A stretch of 64,000 nucleotides of DNA from Bacteroidota bacterium (GCA_021155905.1 JAJNBG010000009.1:16284-80283), one strand, 5' to 3'; shown: positions 45,647 through 56,914, counted from the stretch's first letter. A program made the numbers and translations. Notes: generated by a model not told the origin, from the sequence alone.

Positions 45647-46591
45647 TTATTTTTTACTCTTCTTTTTATAAGTAACCGTAGCCGCAATAAAAGTCATATT
45701 TACCAGCGGTACTTTGATCCACTCATCCATGATGCTTTCCCTTATCAGAAGATCTGTTGAACCAAACACAGCAGGTTTTGCCCCGATGTTCATTTGTGAA
45801 TTAGAAGCATAAATACACTCTAACGCAATAATGAAATCATCTGTTACCTGGATATTTTGCCTGGATACATCAATCTCATGCACTTCGGTTTTGCCGATGG
45901 AACGAATGAGGATTGGTTCTTTTAATTCGTTGTTAGAGTTGATCACCTTTACCATACCAAGCGGAGTCAAAACTCTTTTCACTGTTTTTCCTTCCGAATA
46001 AATATTGATCCGGAAAACAGCTGTGTCATTTGGGCCGAGGCAAGCTTTAAACTGAATTTTATCAATGAAAGTCTGCTGACCTTTTTTAATAGAGATTTTA
46101 TTTCCTATTTCAATACCCGCTGATTTTTCACTGATTCCTTTCTCTTTGTAGCGTCGCACGGAAGCTGAATCTTTTTGTTTTAAAGCACTGAGATTGACAC
46201 ACTCCAGGTCGGCCACACTTTGTGTCCCTAATATTTTTGTTTCGTATTCATCCGGCCTGACAGTCGTGGTGCTTAATTCGTACACTGCTTCGGTTAAAAT
46301 GACCGGTGTATTTTGTTCACATAATTTTTTAAGATCGGCAATGCTCAAAACAGTCGGATAATAACCGATAGATGTTATCTGCAAAGTATCTGAATCTTTT
46401 TCGGAAGTGACTTTCAAATTAAATGCCCCGTTTTCATCAGTAATAATCCCGAAAGCTTTTGCCGGAATGCCTATGTTAACATAAGGAATACCTTTTTGAT
46501 TTTTATCTTTTACAATACCTTTTAATTCCTGTGACACGCATAGATTTGTCATGGAACAAATTAAGCAAATACAAAGAATAATGAATCTCAT
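45647..46591 (-). CDS. carboxypeptidase-regulatory-like domain secreted protein
   Basis: LKGIVKDKNQKGIPYVNIGIPAKAFGIITDENGAFNLKV. Confidence 0.8.
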   Translation of the reverse strand: MRFIILCICLICSMTNLCVSQELKGIVKDKNQKGIPYVNIGIPAKAFGIITDENGAFNLKVTSEKDSDTLQITSIGYYPTVLSIADLKKLCEQNTPVILTEAVYELSTTTVRPDEYETKILGTQSVADLECVNLSALKQKDSASVRRYKEKGISEKSAGIEIGNKISIKKGQQTFIDKIQFKACLGPNDTAVFRINIYSEGKTVKRVLTPLGMVKVINSNNELKEPILIRSIGKTEVHEIDVSRQNIQVTDDFIIALECIYASNSQMNIGAKPAVFGSTDLLIRESIMDEWIKVPLVNMTFIAATVTYKKKSKK

Positions 46592-46615
46592 CGATGATTG
46601 ACAGTATGAGGGTGA

Positions 46616-47926
46616 TTAGCTCTTCGCTCTGAAATAAAACGACAAAGGTACACCCGTAAAATTAAAGCTCTCCCGGAATTTATTCTCTAAAAAGCGTTTG
46701 TAAGCATCGGTCAGATACTGAGGCGAATTACAGAAGAACACAAAAGCGCAAGTGTCTTTAATTTGAGTAACATATTTGATCTTCACAATTTTTCCTTTCA
46801 CTGCAGGAGGGGGGAAGTTCTCAATTAATGGTAAGAAATATTCGTTCAGTTTGCTAGTTGGAATCTTGGTTGATTTGTTTTGAAAAACTTCCATAGAAGT
46901 TTCAATCACCTTCATGATACGCTGTTTCTCAGTGACAGAAGTAAAAATAATTGGTACATCCTTAAACGGCATCATACTGATTCTGATCTGCTCTTCGAAA
47001 TGTTTAGTGGTCATTGTATTTTTTTCTTCAACCAAATCCCACTTATTGACAACAATCACAATTCCTTTATGATTTTTGACGATGAGGTGAATGATATTCA
47101 GATCCTGGGATTCAATACCCTGTGTTGCATCCAGCATCAATACACAAACATCAGATGTTTCAATAGCATTAATCGTACGCATAACGCTATAAAACTCAAT
47201 ATCTTCATGCACCTTTGCCTTTTTACGCATACCGGCAGTGTCAATCAATAAGAAATCGTGTCCGAATTTATTATAGCGGGTATGAATAGTATCTCTAGTT
47301 GTTCCGGCTATGGCCGTTACGATATTGCGATCTTCACCCAACAGGGCATTTGTTAAAGAAGATTTTCCAACATTAGGACGACCCACAATGGCAATTTTTG
47401 GTAAATGACTGCCTTCAATCGCACCTGAGTCTTCAGGAAATGTTTTGACCAATGCATCCAACAGATCTCCCGTTCCCATTCCGCTATTAGAAGACACACA
47501 AAATGGATCACCAAGGCCTAAGCTATAAAATTCCGCGGCATATGAATTTCGCTCGCTGTTATCTACTTTGTTAACGACTAATAAAACCGGTTTTTTACTT
47601 CTTCTGACAATGTTTGCTACATCTTTATCAAATTGAGTAACGCCATCTGTCACGTCCACCATGAATAAAATAGTAGTGCTCTCGTCAACAGCAATCTGAA
47701 CCTGTTTTCTGATTTCCTCTTCGAATATATCATCGCTTCCTTTGATATACCCACCGGTATCAACTACAGAAAATTCAATACCGTTCCAGTTTGATTTACC
47801 ATAATGTCTGTCACGGGTTACTCCCGGCTCATCATCAACAATGGCTTCACGGGATTCGGTTAATCTGTTAAAAAGGGTCGATTTTCCTACATTGGGGCGA
47901 CCGACGATGGCTACTAAATTTGGCAT
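46616..47926 (-). CDS. der: ribosome biogenesis GTPase Der (EngA)
   Basis: Two GTPase domains: [18 protein letters not shown] and [23 protein letters not shown]; two NKxD motifs. Confidence 0.97.
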   Translation of the reverse strand: MPNLVAIVGRPNVGKSTLFNRLTESREAIVDDEPGVTRDRHYGKSNWNGIEFSVVDTGGYIKGSDDIFEEEIRKQVQIAVDESTTILFMVDVTDGVTQFDKDVANIVRRSKKPVLLVVNKVDNSERNSYAAEFYSLGLGDPFCVSSNSGMGTGDLLDALVKTFPEDSGAIEGSHLPKIAIVGRPNVGKSSLTNALLGEDRNIVTAIAGTTRDTIHTRYNKFGHDFLLIDTAGMRKKAKVHEDIEFYSVMRTINAIETSDVCVLMLDATQGIESQDLNIIHLIVKNHKGIVIVVNKWDLVEEKNTMTTKHFEEQIRISMMPFKDVPIIFTSVTEKQRIMKVIETSMEVFQNKSTKIPTSKLNEYFLPLIENFPPPAVKGKIVKIKYVTQIKDTCAFVFFCNSPQYLTDAYKRFLENKFRESFNFTGVPLSFYFRAKS

Positions 47927-48001
47927 ATTGCCGCAAAGGTAACAAAAAAGCCCTAAAAATCAGGATATAAAGGTGAAGAAACGTTAGAAGCTGTTTAAAA
48001 T

Positions 48002-48109
48002 TTATTTAAATAGTTTGTTATGCATCTTTTTGCCTGCAACTTCGTTAATTTTTTCGTTGAATATGCCCGATTTCGACCGCGAAAATTGCCTCGTTTCGGC
48101 TAAAAACAT
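48002..48109 (-). CDS. possible 35-aa small ORF or non-coding conserved element
   Basis: Manual translation MFLAETRQFSRSKSGIFNEKINEVAGKKMHNKLFK in the carA-der gap; compositionally distinct from the flanks. Confidence 0.25.
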   Translation of the reverse strand: MFLAETRQFSRSKSGIFNEKINEVAGKKMHNKLFK

Positions 48110-48152
48110 GCTATAACAATTCTAAAAAATAAAATTTAAACTGCTTCATAAC

Positions 48153-49286
48153 TTAAGCGATCGCAGGTTTTTTATTTTTGACTGTTTTAATATTTGTCAC
48201 AAAATCATCAAACAAATAACGGGAGTCTAAAGGTCCGGGGCATGACTCGGGGTGATATTGTACCGAAAATACAGGCTTATTTTTGATCCGGATACCTTCA
48301 ATCGTTTCATCGTTGAGGTTTACATGCGTTATTTCAATCTCCGGATTTTTGGCAATATCATCTACATTGATCGTAAAACCGTGATTTTGTGAAGTGATTT
48401 CGCATTTCCCGGTAATGATATTTTTCACCGGGTGATTAATACCGCGATGGCCGGCATGCAATTTATAGGTGGAGATACCCTGGGATTCAGCCAATAACTG
48501 ATGGCCAAGACATATCCCGAAAATGGGGATACCTGTTTCAACCAAACTTTTTACAATGGCTATTTCATCTTTCATCACTCCAGGATCACCGGGGCCATTG
48601 GCCAGCATGATTCCATCAGGATTAAAAGCCAGGATATCTTCCTTTGAAGTTTTCATCGGAAAAACCTTTAAAAAACATCCTCTTTCTGTTAAGCAACGGA
48701 GGATATTTTTCTTTACGCCATAATCAAGGACAGCTACTTTGTAAGATGACGTAGAATCTCCAAATTCGTAAGTTTTTGTGGTAGATACTTTTGACGACAA
48801 TTCCAAACCTTCCATTTTTGGTACTTTGGCCAATTGCGCTTTTAAAGAATCAATATCCATATTTTCAGAGGAGATGATGCAATTCATTGCGCCTTTATCT
48901 CTGATATAGCGCACAATTGCCCTTGTATCAACGTCGCTGATAGCAACAACGCCATCGTTTAAAAAATAATCTTCCAGGGATTGCTGCGCTCGTTTTCGAG
49001 AAAAACCATCATTAAATTTTTTACAGATCATACCCGAAATTTTAATGCTGTCACTTTCAATTTCACTTGCTTCGATCCCGTAATTACCTACATGCACATT
49101 ATTCATTACCACAATTTGTCCATAATAAGATGGATCCGTGAAAATTTCCTGATATCCGGTCATACCTGTATTGAAACAGATTTCCCCGGTAGTGGTACCA
49201 ATTTTGCCGGCTGCTTTTCCTTCAAATACTTTACCGTCTTCTAATAACAAGATGGCTTTCGGCTTGGTTTTATATTTTAATTGCAT
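48153..49286 (-). CDS. carA: carbamoyl-phosphate synthase small subunit
   Basis: FNTGMTGYQEIFTDPSYYGQIVVMN, GPGDPGVM, IFGICLGHQLLA, FSVQYHPESCPGP; start MQLKYK at 49286. Confidence 0.95.
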   Translation of the reverse strand: MQLKYKTKPKAILLLEDGKVFEGKAAGKIGTTTGEICFNTGMTGYQEIFTDPSYYGQIVVMNNVHVGNYGIEASEIESDSIKISGMICKKFNDGFSRKRAQQSLEDYFLNDGVVAISDVDTRAIVRYIRDKGAMNCIISSENMDIDSLKAQLAKVPKMEGLELSSKVSTTKTYEFGDSTSSYKVAVLDYGVKKNILRCLTERGCFLKVFPMKTSKEDILAFNPDGIMLANGPGDPGVMKDEIAIVKSLVETGIPIFGICLGHQLLAESQGISTYKLHAGHRGINHPVKNIITGKCEITSQNHGFTINVDDIAKNPEIEITHVNLNDETIEGIRIKNKPVFSVQYHPESCPGPLDSRYLFDDFVTNIKTVKNKKPAIA

Positions 49287-49369
49287 AGTTTTTAGAAAGG
49301 TTTTTCTAAAAACCAAAGGTGCGAATTATTTAAAGAATTGGAAAGAGTTGTTAATAGGTTTTTAATAAA

Positions 49370-49399
49370 AATGCCCTGTTAGTTATCCAACAGGGCATT
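49370..49399 (-). terminator. terminator downstream of the delta-60 repeat protein
   Basis: AATGCCCTGTT-agttatcc-AACAGGGCATT. Confidence 0.75.
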
Positions 49400-49421
49400 C
49401 ATTAAGGAGCCGGAAGTATAA

Positions 49422-52415
49422 TTACTCTTTTATGATCTGGAAGTGTTTCAATTCATTTTCAGTCTGAACATAGATGAAATAAATTCCCGCTTTAAAATCA
49501 CTTAAATTTATTTCCTGGTTATTCGAAGCCTGGTCGAGTACCATTTCTCCGGATACATTATAAATTTTTAATGAAGTAACAGATTCTGCAGACTCAACGT
49601 ACACTTTATCCTTAGCCGGATTTGGATACACATTTATCCAAACAGGATCAGTTGAAATAGAAGACTCTTCCTTAGCCTGGCGCATATTTGCATCATTCAA
49701 GTCATTATTGTTTATAACGATTGCCGCAGGAGTACCATAATTCATTGTGCAGGTATTGGTGCTAGCCGGACCAAAAACATTTCCGCTTCCATTATTATAA
49801 CGGACTTCAACTGTCCATACATATGCTTTGTTAAAAATTAAGCCTGGTATCTGATTAAAATAAATATACTGATTGGTATTTATCGTTGAGGTTATCAAAG
49901 CACTTGTTGCCGCATCATAAAAATTATAGCGGAACCCTGTTGCTCCGGAAACAAATGGAACTGACGTGTAGGCTGTTTTGGCATAGGTTACTCCACACGG
50001 CACAGTAGTTTTTGGAGGGTTAAAAGTGATGGTACAAGCGGTTGAACTTGCCGGACCGTATAACAAAGTAGTTCCATTGTCGTATTCAATTTCAACTGTC
50101 CATTTATAAGTGTTACCATATGCCAATCCTGGAACGGTATTAAAATAAATATAATTTGATGTCTGGGTTTTTACCGCTACTAAAGCATTCGTTGTATTGT
50201 TATAAAAAGAGAACCTGTAATTTTTAGCAGCAGATATAAACTGGCAGGCTGTGTAAGCGCTTAAGTTTGAATAGCTCACACCACAGGGAACTGTTGTTTT
50301 AGGTTCTGCGAAAGTTACAGTACATGAACTGTTGCTTTCCGGGCCAAAACCTGTTCCTTTATCAACCGCCACTGTCCATTTATAGGTGCTTCCATAAAAT
50401 AAAATATTACTCATGGTATTAAATGTAAAGGTACGACTAGTCTGTACCCTTGTTCCAAGTAAAGCATTAGTTGTGTTGTCATAAATTTTAAAACGATAGC
50501 TGATTGCTCCCGTTACATTTGCTGCACTTGAAGTAGAATTTAAATTGGAAATAGTGATGCCGCATGGAAGAGTTGACGTGGCACAGGTTCCGGCAACCGT
50601 TACGGTTCTCGAAGCTGTCCTCGAACATCCATTCGCTTCGGTATTTGTTACAGAGTAGGTCGTTGAAACGGTTGGGCTTACTGAAATCGAAGGGGTGTTA
50701 TCACCTGTACTCCAAATATAGGACGTGCCCCCGTTTGCTATTAATGTTACAGTACTTCCTGAACAAGCTGTGGAAGTACCTCCTGTGATACTAATTATTG
50801 GAGATGCGTTTACGTCAATGTTTTGTGTCCCGGATAATACGCAGCCATTATCATCTGTTGCGGTTACTGTGTAAACGGTACTAATAGATGGCGAAACTGT
50901 TTGATTTGCACCGGCTAAACTTCCCGGCTCCCAGGTGTAATTAAGAGATCCGGTTCCTCCCGACGCTGTAGCACTAAGTGTTGCACTGGTTCCCGCACAA
51001 ACAGTAGAACTGATTCCGGTAGTTAAAGAAATGGCAGCAGGTTCCGCTATCGTTACATTAACAGTGGCTGTATTTAAACATTCATTGGAAATAAGACATG
51101 TATAAGAGCCGGCAGATAAACCGGTAGCAATATCTGTGTTTCCGCCGGATGGTAACCATGTATATGAAAACGATGCGCCTCCAGCCGCTGTTACGGAAGC
51201 CGAACCGGCTGAACCGTTACCGCACATATTATTTGTTTGTCCTGTAAGAGATGCCGTGACGGAAGAGCAAGTGCCAAATGCTCTTGCAATAGTTAATCTT
51301 GAATCACCGGAATAGGTACTGAAATTACCACCAATGATGAAATCACCATTTGGTTGTAACGCAACGGCAGAAATAGTACCATTACCTCCCGTTCCTCCAA
51401 AAGTAGCATCAAGTGTTCCGTCTGAATTTATTCTGACAATTCTCGATTTTGAAATTCCGTTATAAGATGAAAAAGAACCAACTGCAATTATTTTACCATC
51501 GGGCTGAAGAATCATATTTTTTACATAGCCACCCATTGGGCCGCTACCTGTATTAAATGTAGCGTCAAGAGTTCCATCTGAATTTAATCGAATTAAATTA
51601 TTTTTAGCAACGCCTTTGTAAGATGTAAAAATTCCTCCAACTAAAATCTTTCCGTCAGGTTGAACAATAATTGAATAAACCGTTGCACCTGTTCCTGCAA
51701 TACCGGTTCCGGTTATAAAACCCGCATCCAACGATCCATTTGAATTTAGCCGTGCTATTCGGACATTTGAAATACCATTGTATGTTGTGAAAATACCGCC
51801 GATTAAAATCTTGCCATCAGGTTGGAGCGCGACCGCGTTAATGTTATTATTTGCTCCAGTATTAGTAGTAAACGTTGGATCAACAGAACCATTGGCGTTA
51901 ACTCTGGCCACACGTCCACGGGCTGAGCCCCCATATAAATTAAAGCCACCTCCGATAATTATTTTTCCATCAGGTTGTTCTGCGAAAGAATAAACAAAAT
52001 TATTTGCGCCCACACTGGAATTAAAACCGGCATCCCTGCTTCCGTCAGCATTTATTCTGGCAACTCTGTTAGCCGCCACTCCACCGTAAGTGGTAAATTG
52101 TCCACATGCTAAAAGTTTTCCGGAAGATAATTCACCTACCTGGTAGATAGAATTATTGGCTGCAACAGTTGACGAAAAAGCCGGATCGATTGAACCGTCT
52201 GAATTTAACCGTGCGAGTCTGTTTTTTAAAACGCCGTTAAACGTGGAAAATGTTCCGGCAGCTAAAATTTTACTATCACTTTGAACTGCGACAGATATGA
52301 TACCTGAACTGGCTCCTGATCCCGGATCAAAACCCGGATCATTTAATCCAACCTGAGCGTATGAATTAAAAATTGCAAAAAGAAAGGACAGGGTGATTAA
52401 TACATATTGTTTCAT
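49422..52415 (-). CDS. delta-60 (DUF5122) repeat, PKD/Ig-like, T9SS type A sorting domain protein
   Basis: Repeated 'LQPDGKI(L/I)(I/V)GG.F..Y.G....RI.R.N.DG.LD..F', then Ig-like modules, three 'TVPCGV.Y....' modules, C-terminal VWINVYPNPAKDKVYVES...FKAGIYFIYVQTENELKHFQIIKE. Confidence 0.88.
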   Translation of the reverse strand: MKQYVLITLSFLFAIFNSYAQVGLNDPGFDPGSGASSGIISVAVQSDSKILAAGTFSTFNGVLKNRLARLNSDGSIDPAFSSTVAANNSIYQVGELSSGKLLACGQFTTYGGVAANRVARINADGSRDAGFNSSVGANNFVYSFAEQPDGKIIIGGGFNLYGGSARGRVARVNANGSVDPTFTTNTGANNNINAVALQPDGKILIGGIFTTYNGISNVRIARLNSNGSLDAGFITGTGIAGTGATVYSIIVQPDGKILVGGIFTSYKGVAKNNLIRLNSDGTLDATFNTGSGPMGGYVKNMILQPDGKIIAVGSFSSYNGISKSRIVRINSDGTLDATFGGTGGNGTISAVALQPNGDFIIGGNFSTYSGDSRLTIARAFGTCSSVTASLTGQTNNMCGNGSAGSASVTAAGGASFSYTWLPSGGNTDIATGLSAGSYTCLISNECLNTATVNVTIAEPAAISLTTGISSTVCAGTSATLSATASGGTGSLNYTWEPGSLAGANQTVSPSISTVYTVTATDDNGCVLSGTQNIDVNASPIISITGGTSTACSGSTVTLIANGGTSYIWSTGDNTPSISVSPTVSTTYSVTNTEANGCSRTASRTVTVAGTCATSTLPCGITISNLNSTSSAANVTGAISYRFKIYDNTTNALLGTRVQTSRTFTFNTMSNILFYGSTYKWTVAVDKGTGFGPESNSSCTVTFAEPKTTVPCGVSYSNLSAYTACQFISAAKNYRFSFYNNTTNALVAVKTQTSNYIYFNTVPGLAYGNTYKWTVEIEYDNGTTLLYGPASSTACTITFNPPKTTVPCGVTYAKTAYTSVPFVSGATGFRYNFYDAATSALITSTINTNQYIYFNQIPGLIFNKAYVWTVEVRYNNGSGNVFGPASTNTCTMNYGTPAAIVINNNDLNDANMRQAKEESSISTDPVWINVYPNPAKDKVYVESAESVTSLKIYNVSGEMVLDQASNNQEINLSDFKAGIYFIYVQTENELKHFQIIKE

Positions 52416-52534
52416 GGGGTGGGGCGGGGATAAAAATTCAATTATTACAAAGGTATTTCAAATAAAGGTAGAGTTACAAAAATCATACTATAAAAAATCA
52501 TAATAGTATTCATTTTAACATAATTAGTCCTTTT

Positions 52535-55354
52535 TTATATCTTTTCCTTCAAATATTTCGCCGTATAGCTCAATTTGCTTTTTGACACTTCTTCCGGCGT
52601 CCCTTCTGCAACCACAGTACCGCCTTCTTCGCCACCTTCCGGACCAATATCAATAATCCAATCGGCACATTTAATAACATCCAGGTTATGTTCAATAACG
52701 ATTATGGAATGTCCTTTGTCAATTAAGGCATTAAAAGATTTTAATAGTTTAGCGACATCATGAAAATGAAGTCCTGTTGTTGGTTCGTCAAAAATAAAAA
52801 GCGTTTGGGTGGTAGAACTTCCCCCTATTAAAAAGGTTGCCAGTTTAATGCGCTGTGCCTCACCACCACTTAATGTGCTGGAAGATTGTCCTAACTGTAC
52901 ATAGCCTAAACCAACTTCCTGTAAAGGTTTTAAGCGCTCGATGATGCGTTTACACGCCCGGTCTGTTTCATCCTGGCTGAAATAAATAACTGCATCATCG
53001 ATGGTCATTTCCAAAACATCAGAAATGGATTTTCCCTTGTACAGAATCTCGAGGGTTTCTGCCTTAAACCGTTTGCTGTTACAGGCTTCACACGGCAATG
53101 AAATATCAGCCATGAACTGCATTTCAACCGTAATCGTTCCTTCACCTTCACATACTTCGCATCTTCCACCGTCTACATTAAATGAAAAATGAGACGGCTT
53201 GTAATTACGAACTTTAGCTAAGGATTGATCAGCAAATAAATTCCTGATCTCATCATAAGCTTTGGTGTAGGTTACAGGATTACTCCTTGAGGATTTTCCG
53301 ATCGGGTTTTGATCAATGAATTCCACATGTTGAATTTGTTTCAGGCTTCCTGAAATTTTATCGCTTTTGGCATTGGCAAAATAACCTTCCAGATGTTTGC
53401 GTACATTAGGATAAAGCACTTTTTTAACAAGTGTCGATTTTCCTGAACCGCTCACGCCGGTTACACAACACAATGTGTTCAGTGGAAATCGAACCGTAAT
53501 ATTCTTTAAATTATTTTCCGTCGCGTCTTTTACCTCAATAAATTCTTTCCATTTGCGGCGGTTTTTAGGCACTTCTATGCGTAATTTATTAGTAAGATAC
53601 TTTGCGGTAAAGCTTTTTGAATCTTTTAATAATTCCTGGTGATTTCCCTGGAAAACTAGTTCTCCGCCGTTGGTTCCTGCCTCAGGTCCGATGTCAATTA
53701 ACTGATCCGCGGCATTCATAATTTCCTCATCATGTTCAACCACGATGACCGTGTTGCCCTGCGCTTTTAAAGATTTTAAAACGCCAACCAGTTTTTCAGT
53801 ATCTCTTGAATGCAAGCCAATACTGGGTTCATCTAAAATATACAAACTACCAACCAAACTGCTTCCTAAGGACGTTGCCAGGTTGATACGTTGACTCTCG
53901 CCACCGCTTAAGGTATTCGCTACACGATTTAAGCTTAAATATCCCAAACCAACGTCCAGTAAAAACTGTAAACGGCTATTGATTTCCAATAGCAAACGTT
54001 TTGCAATAGACGTATCATGTTCGTTCAATTTCAATTTTTTGAAGAAATCACGAATATCTGAAACCGGCATTAATACTAATTCGGAAATGCCTTTTTCACC
54101 AACCTTCACATAATTCGCATCTTTACGGAGACGTGTGCCCTGGCAATCCGGGCAAGTAGTTTTTCCGCGATATCTTGCTAACATCACACGGTATTGGATT
54201 TTATAGCTTTCTTTTTCCAGCATTTTAAAGAAGGCGTTAATACCTTCAAAATACTCATTGCCTTTCCATAACAAATCGTACTGTGCTTTCGTTAATTGCA
54301 CAATTGGCTTGTGAACAGGAAAATCGAATTTATGTGCGTTTTTTACTAATTGATTTTTGTAGTAAGACATGGTTTCACCGTTCCAGCAAGCAACAGCACT
54401 ATCATATACGGAAATACTTTTATTGGGAATTACCAGATCCGGATCAATACCGATAATGCTTCCAAAACCTTCGCAGGTTTTACAGGCACCAATCGGGTTA
54501 TTGAAACTGAAGAAATTCATGTTTGGTTCTTCAAATGAAATTCCGTCTGCTTCAAACCTGTTGGAAAAATGATGCGGATAATAGGATTTGTCTTCTTTCT
54601 CAATAAAGAGATCACATTCGCCGTCACCTTCAAAAAACGCTGTCTGAACACTGTCAGCAACGCGGTTCTGAAAATCTTCATCTGTGATGTCCACTACGAT
54701 CCGGTCAATCAGCAAATAAATGACATCGGTTTTTTTCGATTTTTTAGCATCAAATTCAGTGATCTTAACGATCTGGTCATTTACGAGGATCCTTGCAAAT
54801 CCTTGTTGATTCAATAACTCCAGATGTTTTTTTAAATCCCTGTCTTTAGGAACAATGAGTTTAGACAATACCAGGCATTTTGTTTCATTGGAAAGCGTAT
54901 TCACAAAATCAACGACATCGGATATCGAATCCCGTTTCACCTGTTTGCCGGAAACCGGGCTGTAGGTTTTTCCAACCCGTGCATATAATAATTTCAGGTA
55001 ATCGTAAATTTCGGTAATGGTACCAACGGTACTTCGCGGGTTTCTCGAAATTACTTTTTGCTCAATGGCAATTGCCGGAGAAATTCCCTTGATGTAATCT
55101 ACTTTTGGTTTTTCCAGTCTACCTAAAAACTGACGGGCATAAGCTGAAAGGCTTTCTACATAACGTCTCTGGCCTTCCGCATACAAGGTGTCGAATGCTA
55201 AAGAGGATTTACCCGAACCTGAAAGCCCGGTAATGACAATAAATTTATTCCTGGGAAGCGCCACATCAATGCCTTTCAGGTTATGCATGCGTGCTCCTTT
55301 GATGATGATAAATTCTTTAGGATCCAGGGTGGTTATATCTTTTTCAGCGGCCAA
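52535..55354 (-). CDS. uvrA: excinuclease ABC subunit UvrA
   Basis: GLSGSGKSSLAFDTLYAEGQRRYVESLSAYARQFLG, GVSGSGKSTLV, two LSGGE signatures, CxxC zinc motifs. Confidence 0.97.
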   Translation of the reverse strand: MAAEKDITTLDPKEFIIIKGARMHNLKGIDVALPRNKFIVITGLSGSGKSSLAFDTLYAEGQRRYVESLSAYARQFLGRLEKPKVDYIKGISPAIAIEQKVISRNPRSTVGTITEIYDYLKLLYARVGKTYSPVSGKQVKRDSISDVVDFVNTLSNETKCLVLSKLIVPKDRDLKKHLELLNQQGFARILVNDQIVKITEFDAKKSKKTDVIYLLIDRIVVDITDEDFQNRVADSVQTAFFEGDGECDLFIEKEDKSYYPHHFSNRFEADGISFEEPNMNFFSFNNPIGACKTCEGFGSIIGIDPDLVIPNKSISVYDSAVACWNGETMSYYKNQLVKNAHKFDFPVHKPIVQLTKAQYDLLWKGNEYFEGINAFFKMLEKESYKIQYRVMLARYRGKTTCPDCQGTRLRKDANYVKVGEKGISELVLMPVSDIRDFFKKLKLNEHDTSIAKRLLLEINSRLQFLLDVGLGYLSLNRVANTLSGGESQRINLATSLGSSLVGSLYILDEPSIGLHSRDTEKLVGVLKSLKAQGNTVIVVEHDEEIMNAADQLIDIGPEAGTNGGELVFQGNHQELLKDSKSFTAKYLTNKLRIEVPKNRRKWKEFIEVKDATENNLKNITVRFPLNTLCCVTGVSGSGKSTLVKKVLYPNVRKHLEGYFANAKSDKISGSLKQIQHVEFIDQNPIGKSSRSNPVTYTKAYDEIRNLFADQSLAKVRNYKPSHFSFNVDGGRCEVCEGEGTITVEMQFMADISLPCEACNSKRFKAETLEILYKGKSISDVLEMTIDDAVIYFSQDETDRACKRIIERLKPLQEVGLGYVQLGQSSSTLSGGEAQRIKLATFLIGGSSTTQTLFIFDEPTTGLHFHDVAKLLKSFNALIDKGHSIIVIEHNLDVIKCADWIIDIGPEGGEEGGTVVAEGTPEEVSKSKLSYTAKYLKEKI

Positions 55355-55522
55355 AATTCAATTTTTTTAAGAGTATCAAAGATAAGAGATTGGGGGATTT
55401 AACACTCCATTTAAGTATTAACAAATGTTATAATTGAAGGAATATTTTATTCCGGAAAAGTTGTTTCGGTTACACAGAACGTAATCGAAAGGATCGATTC
55501 TGGATCTCCCGGCAGATATCTG

Positions 55523-56092
55523 TTAATTCAAGCGCCTCGCAATGATTTTGGAAATATTTCCAAAAACCTGGCCCGGTGAAAATTTTCGCCATTCAAAATC
55601 ATTTAATTCCCCACCTGTATTGAAATAATAATCCAGGTTTGCCTTTTTAAACTCTTTTAGTACATGATCCTGAAAGTTAAGGAAAACGATCCATCCGTCG
55701 GGTTGAACATCTTCAAACCATTCCTCGTAATAAGAATCATCGGAGTGATGGAAATTTAAAACGTTTTCACCAATCAGGATGTATTTATTGATCCCGTGAA
55801 AAGCCAGGTCATCAATAATGTCCCGTTTTAATAGCATGATGTCGTTATTGATGGCATCGTTCCATTCACCAATTAGTTCAATGATCGCGTAGTTTTCCTC
55901 ATAATCTACAAACAATATTTTGAGGTACAGGGTTTCGCTTCCCATATCATCCCACTGCGGATGGATGTAGTAATTGTAAACAGTATTGGTAAAGGTGAAC
56001 TCACTGTACTCCGCACCATAGAAAGGCGAATCCTCATCTTCCGAAGCGATGTATAAATGTTGCCAGTTATAAAAAGGTTCCAGTGCGTGCAT
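55523..56092 (-). CDS. hypothetical protein
   Basis: 189-aa ORF, 12 nt downstream of the exonuclease gene; acidic/aromatic-rich. Confidence 0.65.
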   Translation of the reverse strand: MHALEPFYNWQHLYIASEDEDSPFYGAEYSEFTFTNTVYNYYIHPQWDDMGSETLYLKILFVDYEENYAIIELIGEWNDAINNDIMLLKRDIIDDLAFHGINKYILIGENVLNFHHSDDSYYEEWFEDVQPDGWIVFLNFQDHVLKEFKKANLDYYFNTGGELNDFEWRKFSPGQVFGNISKIIARRLN

Positions 56093-56104
56093 TTGATTTT
56101 GATA

Positions 56105-56911
56105 TTAGCTTGTCTTCATTCTCAAACGAATCTGAGTAACAATTTTTTTAGTGTATAAAGGGAAATCTCCGTTCATGATCCAGTTGTAATACGAAGGTTC
56201 CTTTTCAAAAACTTCCCTTACAGGTTTATCTTTATGTTTCCCAAAATTAAAAACTTCCACATCTTTATCGTTAAATACAATTCTTCCTGCTAAATCAGCG
56301 TTCCTTGTACGTGTTGTTAGGCTGCTTAATACATTCATATCATTCTTTACGGGATTGAATGTATTTCCTTTCTCATCTTCCATTTCTGTATTCTCGTATT
56401 TGCTTAACTGGGCTTTGAAAATTTCGAACGTAGCGAGTGTATCTGCCTCCGCGGAATGGGCATTGATCAAAGGTTTTTCACAATAAAATTTATAAGCCGC
56501 GCTTAAGTTGCGGGGCTCCATGATGTGAAAGATATTTTGAACATCAATTAATTTCCTGTTTCTTAAATCAAAATCAATATCAGCTCTTAAAAATTCTTCG
56601 GCCAGTACCGGCACGTCAAATTTATTAGAATTAAATCCTGCTAAATCGCAGTTGGTTAAGAACCTTGACAGGGTTGGCGCCAGCTCTTTAAAGGTCGGGC
56701 AATCTATGACGTCCTTATCATAAATACCGTGGATCTTAGAAGTAATTTCTGGAATGGGAATAGTTGGATTTACTTTCCTGGTTAAAATTTCAGTGGTGTT
56801 ATCAATATTGACACGCACAATAGAAATTTCCACGATGCGGTCGCTGGCAACGTTTACGCCTGTTGTTTCGAGATCAAAGAAAGCGAGTGGTTTGGTTAAA
56901 TTTAAGTGCAT
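56105..56911 (-). CDS. DnaQ-like 3'-5' exonuclease
   Basis: LAFFDLETTGVNVASDRIVEISIVRV, GFNSNKFDVPVLAEEF, NAHSAEADTLAT. Confidence 0.9.
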   Translation of the reverse strand: MHLNLTKPLAFFDLETTGVNVASDRIVEISIVRVNIDNTTEILTRKVNPTIPIPEITSKIHGIYDKDVIDCPTFKELAPTLSRFLTNCDLAGFNSNKFDVPVLAEEFLRADIDFDLRNRKLIDVQNIFHIMEPRNLSAAYKFYCEKPLINAHSAEADTLATFEIFKAQLSKYENTEMEDEKGNTFNPVKNDMNVLSSLTTRTRNADLAGRIVFNDKDVEVFNFGKHKDKPVREVFEKEPSYYNWIMNGDFPLYTKKIVTQIRLRMKTS

Positions 56912-56914
56912 GGT

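Noticed and set aside
48153-49286. carA without carB as an anomaly
   Set aside because: carA and carB are often unlinked in Bacteroidota; nothing unusual in the sequence.
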